A stretch of DNA of 64,000 nt from Sphingomonas sp. HMP6 (GCF_013374095.1 NZ_AP022672.1:1487501-1551500), one strand, 5' to 3'. Counted from the first letter of the stretch, positions 35,692 through 45,050 are shown. Notes: generated by a model not told the origin, from the sequence alone. Numbers and translations are program-made.

Positions 35692-37676
35692 AACGCTTGA
35701 CCCAGCGATACATAGACCGCGACGCGCGCATCACCGCGTTGCGGGTTGAGCGGTGTGCCGACATCGATGCGGATCGGCCCGAAATTGGAATAGTAGCGCA
35801 CGCCGACACCCGCGCCGAAGCGCAGGTCGCTGAAACTCGGCAAGGTGCCGGTCGAGATGTTGCCGCCGTCGAGGAACGGTACCAGGCCGAAATTGCCGAA
35901 CGCCTTGACCCGCGCCTCGATCGAGAATTCGGCAAGACTGCGCCCGCCGATCGGCACGTTGTTGGGGTCGCGCGGGCCGATCCCCTGATAGCTATAACCG
36001 CGCACCGAAGCCCCGCCACCGGCATAGAACCGCCGCGACGGCGCCACCGCATCGCGCGGCGCGCCCGCGATCGTCCCCAGCCGCACACGCCCGGCGAGCA
36101 CCGCACCGGTCGCCACCGTGCGATACGCGCTCGCATCGACTTGCACCCGCGCATAGCCGAATGCAGTGCCCTCCAGTGACAGCTCCGGCGACAACCGCCC
36201 GCTGAGCCGGAACCCCCGCGTCGGATCGAGCAGATCGTCCGATCCGTCATAACTGAGCGTCGTCGGCAACGCGCCGATGAAATAGGTCCGCCGCCGCGGC
36301 GCGCCGGTCGAGGCGTCGACGTCGCGCTCCTCCGACGCCAGCACTTCGCCGCCCAACGACCACGTCCATTTCTTCTGGAAGAAAATGTTGGTCTGTTTCT
36401 CCAGACTCCCCGCCAGCGCAAAGGTGCGCGCCTGATAGGCATCGCGCGTCAGGTTCGACGCGGTCAGCGACCCGGTCAAAATCCGGTCGCGCCCATGGAA
36501 ATTGTTACGCCGGAAGATCACGCTGGCAAGCTGCTCGCGCGTGCCGAGCACCCCGCGCAGCGTCAGCGCACCCTCGGGCGGGAACAGATTGCGATGCGTC
36601 CAGCTCACCTCCGCCCGCGCGCCCTCGCCGGTGCCATAGCCGAGCTGCCCCGCAATCGTGTGCGGCGGCGCGGGTTCGAGCCCGACCGCGATATCGACCG
36701 TGCCGCTTTCCTTGCCCTCGACCGGCTCGACCTTGACCGTCGAGACCAGCCCGGTCTGGATCAGCGCGCGCCGCAAATCGACCAAAGCCGACGCATCATA
36801 CGGCTGGCCCGGCGTGAAGCGCGCAATGTCCTGCACGTGCCGCGCATCGAACAGCTTGCTGCCCGACGTCATCGTTACCATTCCGAAGCGCCGAACCCCG
36901 CCCGGCACCACCGCCATGTCGAGCGTCGCGGTGCGCGCGGCGCGATCGACCACGATCTGCGAATCGCCGATCACCGCGAAGGGGAAGCCGCCATCGGCAA
37001 TGCTGTTGCGCAAGCTCGTCTCGCCCGCGGCAACCGCATCCGAATTGACCGCATCGCCCGCCGCCACGCCAAAGGACTTACGCAACGCGTCGGCTTTGTC
37101 CCCTGCCGCCTCTATCCCTGCGACGGTCACACCCTGAAATTTATAGAGCACGCCCGGTTCGGCATCGAGCACAACCAGCGGCCGCGTTGCGTTCGGTTCG
37201 ATCCGCGTCGCCACCCGTGCGTCATAATAGCCCTCGGATCGCAGCAGCGTCGTCAGCAGCGTGGCATCTTCGCGTGCACGGCGGTCGAGCTGCGCGGCGT
37301 TGGCGCTCTCTTTCACATTGGCCTTCAACGTCGAAAGCTGTGCGAAACGGTCCTTGAGCAAGCTGCTCGCCACCGCATCGATGCCGTCGACGCGATAGTC
37401 ATAGCGCGTGTCGCCGGTCAGCGCGGTCTGCGCCTGCGGATCAACGGGTTCCTCGGGTGCCTTCGACAGATCGGGCCAGGCGACGCCCAGCCCCGGCAAC
37501 GCCGCCATCGGCGATTGCGGATCGAGCTGGCCCAATGTGGAAGGGGTCGCCGCAGGCCGCGCAGCAGACGGATCGGCCGGGCGCACTTGCGCCGCGGCAC
37601 CGATCGGGGCGCATCCAACATAAAAAATTCCGACGGCGACCAGCAACGCGCCCCGCCGCTCGACCGACAACGCCAT
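35688..37676 (-). CDS. tamA: TamA, BamA/Omp85-family outer-membrane protein
   Basis: The 662-residue protein has a signal peptide (ALLVAVGIFYVGCAPIGAAAQ), periplasmic POTRA domains (YDYRVDGIDAVASSLLKDRF; GVLYKFQGVTVAGIEA), and a C-terminal 16-strand barrel. The barrel includes the Omp85 motif near RFYAGGGASVRGYSYQGIGP (the RGY loop) and NFGPIRIDVGTPLNPQRGD. It ends VYVSLGQAF, with the terminal Phe expected of an outer-membrane barrel. It is encoded directly before tamB. Confidence 0.93.
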   Translation of the reverse strand: MALSVERRGALLVAVGIFYVGCAPIGAAAQVRPADPSAARPAATPSTLGQLDPQSPMAALPGLGVAWPDLSKAPEEPVDPQAQTALTGDTRYDYRVDGIDAVASSLLKDRFAQLSTLKANVKESANAAQLDRRAREDATLLTTLLRSEGYYDARVATRIEPNATRPLVVLDAEPGVLYKFQGVTVAGIEAAGDKADALRKSFGVAAGDAVNSDAVAAGETSLRNSIADGGFPFAVIGDSQIVVDRAARTATLDMAVVPGGVRRFGMVTMTSGSKLFDARHVQDIARFTPGQPYDASALVDLRRALIQTGLVSTVKVEPVEGKESGTVDIAVGLEPAPPHTIAGQLGYGTGEGARAEVSWTHRNLFPPEGALTLRGVLGTREQLASVIFRRNNFHGRDRILTGSLTASNLTRDAYQARTFALAGSLEKQTNIFFQKKWTWSLGGEVLASEERDVDASTGAPRRRTYFIGALPTTLSYDGSDDLLDPTRGFRLSGRLSPELSLEGTAFGYARVQVDASAYRTVATGAVLAGRVRLGTIAGAPRDAVAPSRRFYAGGGASVRGYSYQGIGPRDPNNVPIGGRSLAEFSIEARVKAFGNFGLVPFLDGGNISTGTLPSFSDLRFGAGVGVRYYSNFGPIRIDVGTPLNPQRGDARVAVYVSLGQAF

Positions 37677-37720
37677 GCCCCCGTCCTAGGGGGACGGCGC
37701 GACTCCGGCAATGCTTCGGA

Positions 37721-37933
37721 TCAATGAACCGTGCCGACCGCGCGCTCGACCGAGAGCAGGATGATCAGCCGCTCGATTTGCCGCCAGCGACAGAAATGCA
37801 GGTAATTGCCCAGATCGCGGCTCCGGTCCGCCCGCGCCGCCGCCTCCAGCCCGGCTTCGTCGCCAAACATCGTGATCAAATCGGTGGCATCGGTCAGTTC
37901 GGCCCGGTCGGCGAGATACGGCATGTACGACAT
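37721..37933 (-). CDS. small hypothetical protein, His-containing
   Basis: This 70-residue acidic helical protein (MSYMPYLADRAELTDATDLI ... YLHFCRWRQIERLIILLSVE) has a good ribosome site (cggag) before its ATG. It lies upstream of tamA on the same strand, 44 bp from its start. The FCRWRQIERLI block looks like a conserved amphipathic helix. Function unknown. Confidence 0.6.
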   Translation of the reverse strand: MSYMPYLADRAELTDATDLITMFGDEAGLEAAARADRSRDLGNYLHFCRWRQIERLIILLSVERAVGTVH

Positions 37934-38116
37934 TGAAACTCCGCGAGAACGCGCCCGGGCGTGGGCGACGCGGGCAGTCCATCACGCTTCATGCCAGATC
38001 GCGGGAAATCACGCGGAGCGGCGGGTCGTAGCGGTTAATGCCCTCTCGCAGCATGGCCCGCCGCTCCCGCCATGGGACGCTGGCGTCCTGCTGCGGGACA
38101 TGGCAGAGCGCGAATC

Positions 38117-38299
38117 ATGGCACGCACCTCCCCACCCCGCTACCCCCTCGCCGGCGGCGCGCTCATCGCGATCGGCTCGATCCTCGGCACCGCCATCGGC
38201 CTGTTCACCGTGATCGGCCCGACGCGCGGGTTTCTGATCGGGCTTGGGGCTGGCGTAGTGATTTCGTGTTTAATGTGGTTGCTGGATTTGCGAAAATGA
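38117..38299 (+). CDS. small two-helix membrane protein
   Basis: The 60-residue protein has two membrane segments (LAGGALIAIGSILGTAIGLF and RGFLIGLGAGVVISCLMWLL) and a short basic end (DLRK). The ATG at 38117 has only a weak ribosome site. Glycine-rich helices of this form occur in small alphaproteobacterial membrane proteins of unknown role. Confidence 0.6.
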   Translation: MARTSPPRYPLAGGALIAIGSILGTAIGLFTVIGPTRGFLIGLGAGVVISCLMWLLDLRK

Positions 38300-38394
38300 C
38301 GCCGAATTCGGGGGTTCGGCCGCCGATCTTGGATGCTGACCCACTTTCAGTGGCCCGTCCCGTGTGCAACCAGATGTCGCACCATCCCCGTCCG

Positions 38395-39969
38395 TTACGC
38401 GATCGCTTGTGCAACTTTTTGCGGTAGCGCAAAGGACACGCAGGAGCCGCCGCTGCCGCTGGATTGCAGCCAGATGCGGCCATTGTGCGCTTCGATGATT
38501 GTCCGACAGATCGAAAGGCCTATACCCATCCCGTCGTTCTTGGCGGATTGAACACCGTTAAACATTGACCGAGCCACCGAGTCCGGCACCCCGGGTCCGT
38601 TATCGTGGACCGAAACGGTCACAACACCTCCAGCGATCGTCGTCGAGATTGTGACCCGCGCTTGTGGCGAGGACACCGCCGCTTCGCAGGCATTCCGCAA
38701 AAGATTCATTACGACCTGCTGGACCTGAATACGGTCAGCCTCGAGTTCCACGCCTCCGACACTCTGGTCGTCGAGGATGACACCCTCTCCAGCGCTAACA
38801 CGAACGAACTGGAGGCACTCGCGGATGGCTTCCTTAAGGTCGAAGAGCGTTCTTTCGGTGTGGCCTCGCTTGGTCATGTCCCGCAAATGACGAATGATGT
38901 CGCCCGCTCGCATCGTACTTTCGCCGATGGCGACCAACGCATTGACAAGAGCGCCAGCGCGCTCTGTGGAGTTATCGACCAGGTGTCGACAGGCGGCAGT
39001 GTAATTGGCGATTGCGGCCAAGGGCTGATTAAGTTCATGCGCCAGCGTGCTCGCCATCGTTTCCATGGCGCTGTTTCTGGACATGTGGATCAGTTCATTC
39101 TGGAGCGCGGTGACTTCGTCCAGCGCGCGATGACGATCCGTAACGTCTTGTCCTTCGCAGAACAGGCCCTCGATGACGCCCTGCGCGTTGCGCACCGGGT
39201 GATAGACAAAATCGACATAGCGTATTTCAAGCGGCTCGCCGACACTGCGCTGGAGCGAGATCGGCATATCCCGGCCGTTGAACGGTCGCCCCGTAGTATA
39301 GACCTCGTCGAGCAAGGCGACGAAGCCTTGCTCGACGATCTCGGGCAGCGCTTCGACCACGGTCTGCCCGTCCAACCCCCGCCGACCCACGAGCTTTAAA
39401 TAGGATTCATTCGCGAAGGTAAATCGATGGTCTGGCCCGTTGGATGTCGAAATAAATCCCGGAGCATGCCGATAAACTGCGTACAAATCATTCCGCTGCT
39501 GAACCAGTTTTTCAACATGCCGCGATAAGTCGACCAACGAAATAAAGTGTTGATCGATTTTATCGGCTTTATCGCGGATGGCGCTCATGTAAATTGCAGC
39601 GAGAAAGATTTTACCATCTTTTCTCCGGCACTCTATTTCCAAAGTGCCATCAAACCCCTGCGCTAGCGCAGTCTCGATTCTCTTGGTCGCCGCCGAATCG
39701 GTCATATCCGTAAGGATCTCGATAATCGGGCGGTCCAGCACCTCTTCACGCGTGTAACCGGTCAGCTTCAAGAAACTATCATTTGCAAAGACAATAGGAC
39801 TGTCTTTTACTTTAGCGTTAGTCAACGTCATTGCCATATGAGTCGTTTCGCCAGCAACAATAAACGTATCAAGCCGCTGCTTTAAGTCGTCGACCTCTGA
39901 AACGGCTTCGATGCTGCTATCACTCGTGACCATAATACACCGATAGGCATAAACTGGTACACTGTCCAT
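38395..39969 (-). CDS. PAS-domain sensor histidine kinase, orphan
   Basis: The 524-residue soluble kinase has two PAS domains and a HisKA/HATPase_c core. The first PAS (about residues 40-150) is LOV-like: IVFANDSFLKLTGYTREEVL fits, but the flavin-binding GRNCRFLQ motif is replaced by LDRPIIEIL, so there is no photoactive cysteine. The second PAS is around residues 170-280. The phosphoacceptor is in TLAHELNQPLAAI, followed by an N box LLRNACEAAVSS and G boxes DNGPGVPD and DGMGIGLSICRTI. It resembles FixL-type kinases. No response regulator is adjacent. The 5' half is notably AT-richer than its neighbours. An ATG at 39933 is an alternative start. Confidence 0.88.
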   Translation of the reverse strand: MDSVPVYAYRCIMVTSDSSIEAVSEVDDLKQRLDTFIVAGETTHMAMTLTNAKVKDSPIVFANDSFLKLTGYTREEVLDRPIIEILTDMTDSAATKRIETALAQGFDGTLEIECRRKDGKIFLAAIYMSAIRDKADKIDQHFISLVDLSRHVEKLVQQRNDLYAVYRHAPGFISTSNGPDHRFTFANESYLKLVGRRGLDGQTVVEALPEIVEQGFVALLDEVYTTGRPFNGRDMPISLQRSVGEPLEIRYVDFVYHPVRNAQGVIEGLFCEGQDVTDRHRALDEVTALQNELIHMSRNSAMETMASTLAHELNQPLAAIANYTAACRHLVDNSTERAGALVNALVAIGESTMRAGDIIRHLRDMTKRGHTERTLFDLKEAIRECLQFVRVSAGEGVILDDQSVGGVELEADRIQVQQVVMNLLRNACEAAVSSPQARVTISTTIAGGVVTVSVHDNGPGVPDSVARSMFNGVQSAKNDGMGIGLSICRTIIEAHNGRIWLQSSGSGGSCVSFALPQKVAQAIA

Positions 39970-40179
39970 CGGTGGTACCTGGCAGGTATTCGCCTAACGT
40001 GCCAAATTCGCGCTGCACGAGGCTATTGCACCGATCATGCCTTCAAGAGGATCATAACAGTTGCGTAACAATATTGTGGCTGCAGCATCTTGATCTGAGA
40101 TCCCGCCACTCTCTGCCAGTCGCGAGCCCGTGCCTGGGCGTCACGCAGGCATGCTCCCCACCACCAGACAACAACGCTC

Positions 40180-40797
40180 TCACCGCAAAACCCGCGACAG
40201 CCACACCACGCGACCAATGATATCGGCGCTGGCGGTCACAAACGGCCGATAGGCCGCATTATCGCTCACGACGTGCAACACTCCGACCCCGCGCGAGACC
40301 CGCTTCACCAAAAGCGCGCCCTCAACCCGCAGCACGAACACTGCCGGGCTCGCCGTCACCCGCACATCGCGTTCATCGACCACGATATGATCGCCATCGG
40401 CGATCGTCGGCTCCATCGAATCGCCGCGCGCGCGCAGCATCGCCGCGCGCGCCGGGTCCAGCCCCAGCGTCTCGATCAGGCGCGGGTCGAGCAGCATCGG
40501 CGCGGCACTCGGATCATCGCCCGACAGCGCCCCCGGCCCGGCCGAGGCTTCGACATCCAGCCGCCGAATCGTCGTCATGCGCGGCGTCGCCGGTCCGCCT
40601 AACTCGGCCCCGTCCACCCGGAAATAGGCCGCCAACAACGCCCGGTCGCGCTCGGCCAGCACGCGCGGGGTGCCGCGCTTCACATATTGCTGCAGGTAGG
40701 CGTCGTTGCGCCGCAGCATCCGCGACAGCGCGGCATAGCCGACCCCGTCGGCATCGATCAGCGCCTGTAATCGCGCGCGAGGATCGCTCCCGTCCAT
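40180..40797 (-). CDS. S24-family (LexA/CI-like) transcriptional regulator
   Basis: The 205-residue protein has an N-terminal helix-turn-helix-like region (VGYAALSRMLRRNDAYLQQYV) and a C-terminal S24 peptidase fold: catalytic Ser in RARGDSMEPTIADGDHIVVD and Lys in EGALLVKRVSRG. Such proteins repress phage or SOS-type genes and can self-cleave; no clear Ala-Gly cleavage site stands out. The ATG at 40797 was chosen over a TTG at 40833. A palindrome lies in the divergent promoter region. Confidence 0.87.
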   Translation of the reverse strand: MDGSDPRARLQALIDADGVGYAALSRMLRRNDAYLQQYVKRGTPRVLAERDRALLAAYFRVDGAELGGPATPRMTTIRRLDVEASAGPGALSGDDPSAAPMLLDPRLIETLGLDPARAAMLRARGDSMEPTIADGDHIVVDERDVRVTASPAVFVLRVEGALLVKRVSRGVGVLHVVSDNAAYRPFVTASADIIGRVVWLSRVLR

Positions 40798-40814
40798 ATC
40801 CGACACGATAGCAA

Positions 40815-40828
40815 TAGGAAATTTCCTA
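40815..40828. promoter_or_regulatory. 14-bp perfect palindrome, candidate operator
   Basis: TAGGAAATTTCCTA lies between the S24-regulator gene (minus) and the small regulator gene at 40888 (plus). Its AT-rich setting (CAAGTTGGAAAATGGAAC follows) is consistent with a promoter under autoregulation. Confidence 0.55.
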
Positions 40829-40887
40829 GACAAGTTGGAAAATGGAACAGATCAAGAACAATAGAGCGAATCGAAGGAGCGAAGGGC

Positions 40888-41085
40888 ATGTCGGTGTTGG
40901 TGAAGATCGATCGCTATCTAAAGGCCACCGCAATGCCGCGGACCAAGTTCGGGCGTCTGGCAGTAAGCGATCCGCGGTTGGTCGACGATCTGCGGCGCGG
41001 GCGCGAGCCGGGGCCGCGCATGGTGCGGCGGATCGAGGCGTTCCTCGCCGCGCACGTTGCCGCGCCGCCGGAGCAACGGCCATGA
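40888..41085 (+). CDS. small HTH-like protein
   Basis: A 65-residue basic protein, MSVLVKIDRYLKATAMPRTK followed by FGRLAVSDPRLVDDLRRGRE, reads as a compact helix-turn-helix of the kind in which a T/S-x-FGR helix meets a recognition helix with DDLRRGR. It is divergent from the S24 regulator and may share its operator. It overlaps the next gene by ATGA. Confidence 0.68.
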   Translation: MSVLVKIDRYLKATAMPRTKFGRLAVSDPRLVDDLRRGREPGPRMVRRIEAFLAAHVAAPPEQRP

Positions 41086-41393
41086 GCCGCGGACCCGATG
41101 CCGGAACGCTGGTCCGCCGCGCGATCGAGCGCGATGCGCGCCGGGCCGGGTGCGCGGTCACGCTCTTGCTGGCCGAATCCTCGCGCTGGGCAAGCGCCAC
41201 CTTTATCGGTGCCCGTCACCGCCTCGCGCTCGACAGCCCCGACGACGATGCCTTCGCGCACTGGCTCGCGGGCCTCCCCGAAGCGGACTTGCCGATTCGC
41301 GGGCATCTCGTCGCTGATCTCGCGATCGTATCGGTCATCCGCGCCGCCGGACGCGCCACCGCGCACGTGGAGGCACTGACCGTCGAGACCTGA
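41082..41393 (+). CDS. hypothetical protein coupled to the small regulator
   Basis: The 103-residue protein starts at the ATG in the 4-bp overlap with the upstream stop, which argues that it is real. It has an alternating alpha/beta character (VTLLLAESSRWASATFIGAR, HLVADLAIVSVIRAAGR). No family is recognised. Translational coupling suggests a shared role with the preceding HTH-like protein. Confidence 0.65.
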   Translation: MSRGPDAGTLVRRAIERDARRAGCAVTLLLAESSRWASATFIGARHRLALDSPDDDAFAHWLAGLPEADLPIRGHLVADLAIVSVIRAAGRATAHVEALTVET

Positions 41394-41513
41394 CAAACAT
41401 CCCGACGGTGCGACTCTATGTGAGTTTAGCGCCCGCACCACCCGCCGATGATGTGACTCATGCGACTTTACGGATGGATTGTCCCCCGCGCCCGCCCCCG
41501 CTACGGCTATGCG

Positions 41514-41996
41514 ATGTCCGATCCGCGCATCATTGCCGTGACCCTCGACGAGCGTACCATCCTGTGGCGCTCGGCCGATATCGAGCAAGAGCGCCGGATC
41601 GCGATTTTCGATCTGATCGAGGGTAATCAATTCGCGCCGCAAAAGGCGTATCCTGATGGCTATACCGGGCCGTACAAGATCGAGCTCGCGGTCGAGGAAG
41701 GGCGGCTCGGCATCGCGATCCACCGCGAGGATGATACGCACCTCGAAACCTATGTGCTTGGAATGGGGCGTTTTCGCCGCCCGATCAAAGACTATTTCGC
41801 GATCTGCGACAGCTATTACCAGGCGATTCGAAATGCGACACCCGACCATATCGAGACGGTGGACATGGCGCGACGCGGCATCCACAACGAAGCGGCGGCG
41901 CTGTTGCAGGAGCGGCTGGAGGGCAAGATCGAGATCGATTTCGACACCGCCCGCCGGTTGTTCACGCTGATCTGCGTGTTGCACATCAAAGCGTGA
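41514..41996 (+). CDS. UPF0262 family protein
   Basis: This is a 160-residue alphaproteobacterial protein of unknown function. The hallmark start MSDPRIIAVTLDERTILWRS and the internal FAPQKAYPDGYTGPYKIELA and YFAICDSYYQAI blocks identify the family. The ATG at 41514 was chosen over an upstream ATG at 41460 because homologues begin at this point. Confidence 0.88.
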   Translation: MSDPRIIAVTLDERTILWRSADIEQERRIAIFDLIEGNQFAPQKAYPDGYTGPYKIELAVEEGRLGIAIHREDDTHLETYVLGMGRFRRPIKDYFAICDSYYQAIRNATPDHIETVDMARRGIHNEAAALLQERLEGKIEIDFDTARRLFTLICVLHIKA

Positions 41997-42024
41997 TTTG
42001 GGTCGGAATGCGGGGGTCGAAGCG

Positions 42025-42714
42025 GTGAGTGTCCGCCTGTGGAACAGCCGGCTCGGCCTGGTGTTGGCGGTGATCGTAGCCGCCGCGCTGGCCGTCGTCG
42101 CGCTGATGACGCTGGTCCATGGCTGGCGTCCGTCGGACCGTTTTCCGTTCCAGGGCGTCGACGTATCCGACGCAAACGGCCCGGTCGATTGGTGGGCGGT
42201 GCACAAGGGCGGTGCGGATTTCGCGTATGTCCGCGCGACCAGCGGGGCCAACATCCGCGATCCGCGGTTCGAGGCGAATTGGGCCGGAGTGTATGAAACC
42301 GGCATGCGCCGCGGTGCGATCCACAGCTACTCGCTCTGCAAGCTTGCTGCCGACCAGGCCAATAACTTCAACACCACCGTACCGCGCACGCCGGACGCCC
42401 TGCCCGCTGCGGTCGAGGTGGATTTCGCAATGGATTGCACCTCGCGCCCCGAACCGCGCGTCGTGCTCGATGAGCTCCGCCGCTATCTCACGATGGTCGA
42501 GGCGCATACCGGCAAGCCCGTGCTGCTCAAGGTCAGCAAGCCATTCGAGGCGGCGTACGGCGTGACGGCGGCGTTGCCGCGCCCGGTCTGGGCGGTGCAG
42601 GATTTCTTCCCGCCGGAATATCCGGCACGACCGTGGCGGATGTGGCAAGCGAGTGGCATCCGGCGAATCGACGGGATCGAAGGGCCGGTCCATTGGAATG
42701 TGGTGGCACCATGA
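42025..42714 (+). CDS. GH25-family lysozyme-like protein, membrane anchored
   Basis: The 229-residue protein starts at GTG 42025, with an N-terminal anchor (LGLVLAVIVAAALAVVALMT) and a GH25 muramidase domain: FQGVDVSDANGPVDWWAV, DFAYVRATSGANIRDPRFEA, RGAIHSYSLC and VWAVQDFFPPEY. GH25 enzymes use a D-x-E pair. Here the matching strand reads AAVEVDFAMDC, so the two acids seem to be swapped (E-x-D), which may alter activity. It overlaps cdd by ATGA. Confidence 0.82.
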   Translation: MSVRLWNSRLGLVLAVIVAAALAVVALMTLVHGWRPSDRFPFQGVDVSDANGPVDWWAVHKGGADFAYVRATSGANIRDPRFEANWAGVYETGMRRGAIHSYSLCKLAADQANNFNTTVPRTPDALPAAVEVDFAMDCTSRPEPRVVLDELRRYLTMVEAHTGKPVLLKVSKPFEAAYGVTAALPRPVWAVQDFFPPEYPARPWRMWQASGIRRIDGIEGPVHWNVVAP

Positions 42715-43175
42715 CTGAAGACGAAATCGGCCGGACCCTGATCACGGCGGCACGCGGCGCGGCGCTGAACGCCCACGCCCCCTATTCGCGCTTCGCGGTG
42801 GGTGCCGCGGTGCTGTTGGCCGACGGGCGGATCGTGACGGCGGCGAATTTCGAGAATGCCAGCTACGGCCTGTCGCTCTGCGCCGAGACGGTCGCGCTTG
42901 CCACCGTCAGCAGCGCAGGTGATTTGCGCAGCGTGGTCGCGATCGGGGTGATCGGCGGGGCGATGGACAATGCAGGGCGTCCGACCGGCACCGCCCCGGT
43001 CGGCCCGTGCGGGCGCTGCCGCCAGGTGATCAACGAAGCAGCGCAAATGGGCGGCCGCGACGTGACAGTCTATTGTGGCGCGGCTGAGGGCGATGCGATC
43101 GAACGCTACGCCCTGTCGGAATTGTTGCCGCACGCTTTCGGTCCGGCCGATCTGGGACTGGGCGCCATTCTGTAG
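42711..43175 (+). CDS. cdd: cytidine deaminase
   Basis: This zinc enzyme deaminates cytidine and deoxycytidine in pyrimidine salvage. The 154-residue homotetrameric type has the first motif SLCAETVALATV (Cys ligand and catalytic Glu) and the second GPCGRCRQVINE (two Cys ligands), plus FENASYG for substrate binding. It overlaps the GH25 stop by 4 bp. Confidence 0.94.
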   Translation: MTEDEIGRTLITAARGAALNAHAPYSRFAVGAAVLLADGRIVTAANFENASYGLSLCAETVALATVSSAGDLRSVVAIGVIGGAMDNAGRPTGTAPVGPCGRCRQVINEAAQMGGRDVTVYCGAAEGDAIERYALSELLPHAFGPADLGLGAIL

Positions 43176-43185
43176 GGGGGAAGAC

Positions 43186-44343
43186 ATGCGGGTATCGGCG
43201 GCATTTCTCGTGGCGGCACTCCTGCTCTCGCCCATCGCTGTCGGCGCGCAAGTCCGGCTCGCCACGCTCGATGCAGAGGTGCGTGCCGGCATGGCGGAGA
43301 CGGGCGCGCAGGGCATTGCGCTCGCCCTGATCGATCGTGGCAAGATCGTCTCGGTCAGGACCTGGGGCGCGCGCAATGCCACGGGCGACCCGCTGACGTC
43401 GGATACCGTAATGTACGGTGCTTCGCTCACCAAGGCGGTGTTCGCCTATACCGTTCTTCAATTGGCTGCGGAAAAGCGCATCGACCTCGACGCCTCGATC
43501 GCCACCTATCTGAAGAAACCGCTGCCCGACTATGCCGACGCAGGAGAGCGCTACGCCGATTGGAGCGGGCTTAAGGGGGATGAGCGCTGGCGCAAACTGA
43601 CCCCGCGCATCCTGCTGCAACACGGGGCCGGCTTCGCCAATTTCGGTTTTCTCGAACCCGACCGCAAGCTCCACATCCATTTCGAGCCCGGCAGCCGCTA
43701 CGCATATTCGGGCGATGGGATGATCCTGCTGCAATTCGTGCTCGAACAGGGGCTTGGCCTCGACCTTGGCAAGGAAATGCAGACCCGCGTGTTCACGCCG
43801 TTCGGCATGAAGACGACGAGCATGGTCTGGCGGCCCGATTTCACGGCAAACCTGGCCGATGGCTGGACGACAGATGGCACGGTCGAGCCGCATGACGCGC
43901 GCAGCAAGGTGCGCGCGGCGGGATCGATGGACACGACGATCGCCGACTTCGCACGCTTCGCCGCCGCCTTCATGCGCTCACAAGGGTTGAGCAAGGCGCG
44001 TCGGGCCGAGATGCTGCGGCCGCACTTGGCGATCACAACCGCGAGCCAGTTCCCGACACTGCAGCCCGAGCTGCCACCAGCCGCGCGCGTCAAGGGCCTC
44101 GCTGCAGGACTCGGCGTCGTTACCTTCACCGGGCCGCAGGGCGCGGGATTCTACAAGGGCGGGCACAATGACTCGACCGGCAACATCTGGGTTTGTCTGG
44201 AACGCGGCGCGCGCTGCGTCGTCATCCTGTCGAATGATGTCCGGGCGGAGGCGATGTTTCCGGCGCTGGTGCGCCGCATCCTTGGCGAAACCGGTGCGCC
44301 CTGGCGTTGGGAATATGGCGATCAACCTTGGACGCGCCCCTGA
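43186..44343 (+). CDS. serine hydrolase, class C beta-lactamase family
   Basis: The 385-residue periplasmic protein has a signal peptide (MRVSAAFLVAALLLSPIAVGA). The catalytic S-x-x-K is GASLTKAVF and the YxN-like motif is YAYSGDGMI (Y-S-G, not Y-x-N). The third KTG-type triad is replaced by YKGGHNDSTGN. This pattern fits esterase/D-aminopeptidase-like members better than true AmpC, so antibiotic hydrolysis is not implied. It follows cdd by 10 bp. Confidence 0.88.
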   Translation: MRVSAAFLVAALLLSPIAVGAQVRLATLDAEVRAGMAETGAQGIALALIDRGKIVSVRTWGARNATGDPLTSDTVMYGASLTKAVFAYTVLQLAAEKRIDLDASIATYLKKPLPDYADAGERYADWSGLKGDERWRKLTPRILLQHGAGFANFGFLEPDRKLHIHFEPGSRYAYSGDGMILLQFVLEQGLGLDLGKEMQTRVFTPFGMKTTSMVWRPDFTANLADGWTTDGTVEPHDARSKVRAAGSMDTTIADFARFAAAFMRSQGLSKARRAEMLRPHLAITTASQFPTLQPELPPAARVKGLAAGLGVVTFTGPQGAGFYKGGHNDSTGNIWVCLERGARCVVILSNDVRAEAMFPALVRRILGETGAPWRWEYGDQPWTRP

Positions 44344-44452
44344 TGCGACCCTCCTGAACGTCCGTCGACCCCATCGCGCGGATCATCGATAAACTGCGCT
44401 TGCCCAATCGTCCCGCAACGGCAAAAAGCCGTAGCCAGAGGGAGCCCCATCA

Positions 44453-45007
44453 ATGTCCATCCTGTCCGACCGCTGGATCCGCGAGCAGGCGCTCGCAACC
44501 GGCATGATCGAGCCGTTCGTCGATGGCCAGAAACGTGACGGCTGCATCAGCTACGGCCTGTCCTCCTACGGCTATGACGCGCGGGTCTCGGACGAGTTCA
44601 AGGTATTCACCAACATCGACAGCGTCATCGTCGATCCGAAGGACTTCGCCGCCAACAGCTTTGTCGACCGCAAGACCGACGTGTGCATCATCCCGCCGAA
44701 CAGCTTCGCTTTGGCGCGTACGGTGGAATATTTCAGGGTGCCGCGCGACGTACTGGTCATTTGCCTCGGCAAATCGACCTATGCGCGGTGCGGGATCATC
44801 GTCAACGTGACCCCACTCGAGCCAGGCTGGGAGGGGCACGTCACGCTCGAATTCTCGAATACCACGCCGCTGCCCGCGAAAATCTACGCCAATGAGGGTG
44901 CCTGCCAGTTCCTGTTCCTGCAGGGCAATGAGCCGTGCGAGGTTAGCTATGCCGACCGGGCGGGGAAGTATATGGGCCAACGTGGCGTAACCTTGCCCCG
45001 GCTTTGA
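44453..45007 (+). CDS. dcd: dCTP deaminase
   Basis: This enzyme deaminates dCTP to dUTP for thymidylate synthesis. 184 residues; it starts [20 protein letters not shown]. Conserved blocks are INPPN-like [34 protein letters not shown] and [19 protein letters not shown], holding the catalytic Glu. An agaggga-like site precedes the ATG. Confidence 0.96.
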   Translation: MSILSDRWIREQALATGMIEPFVDGQKRDGCISYGLSSYGYDARVSDEFKVFTNIDSVIVDPKDFAANSFVDRKTDVCIIPPNSFALARTVEYFRVPRDVLVICLGKSTYARCGIIVNVTPLEPGWEGHVTLEFSNTTPLPAKIYANEGACQFLFLQGNEPCEVSYADRAGKYMGQRGVTLPRL

Positions 45008-45050
45008 CACACGGCAATCCGCCGCGCGACACGCGCGCGGCGTCGCTGCA

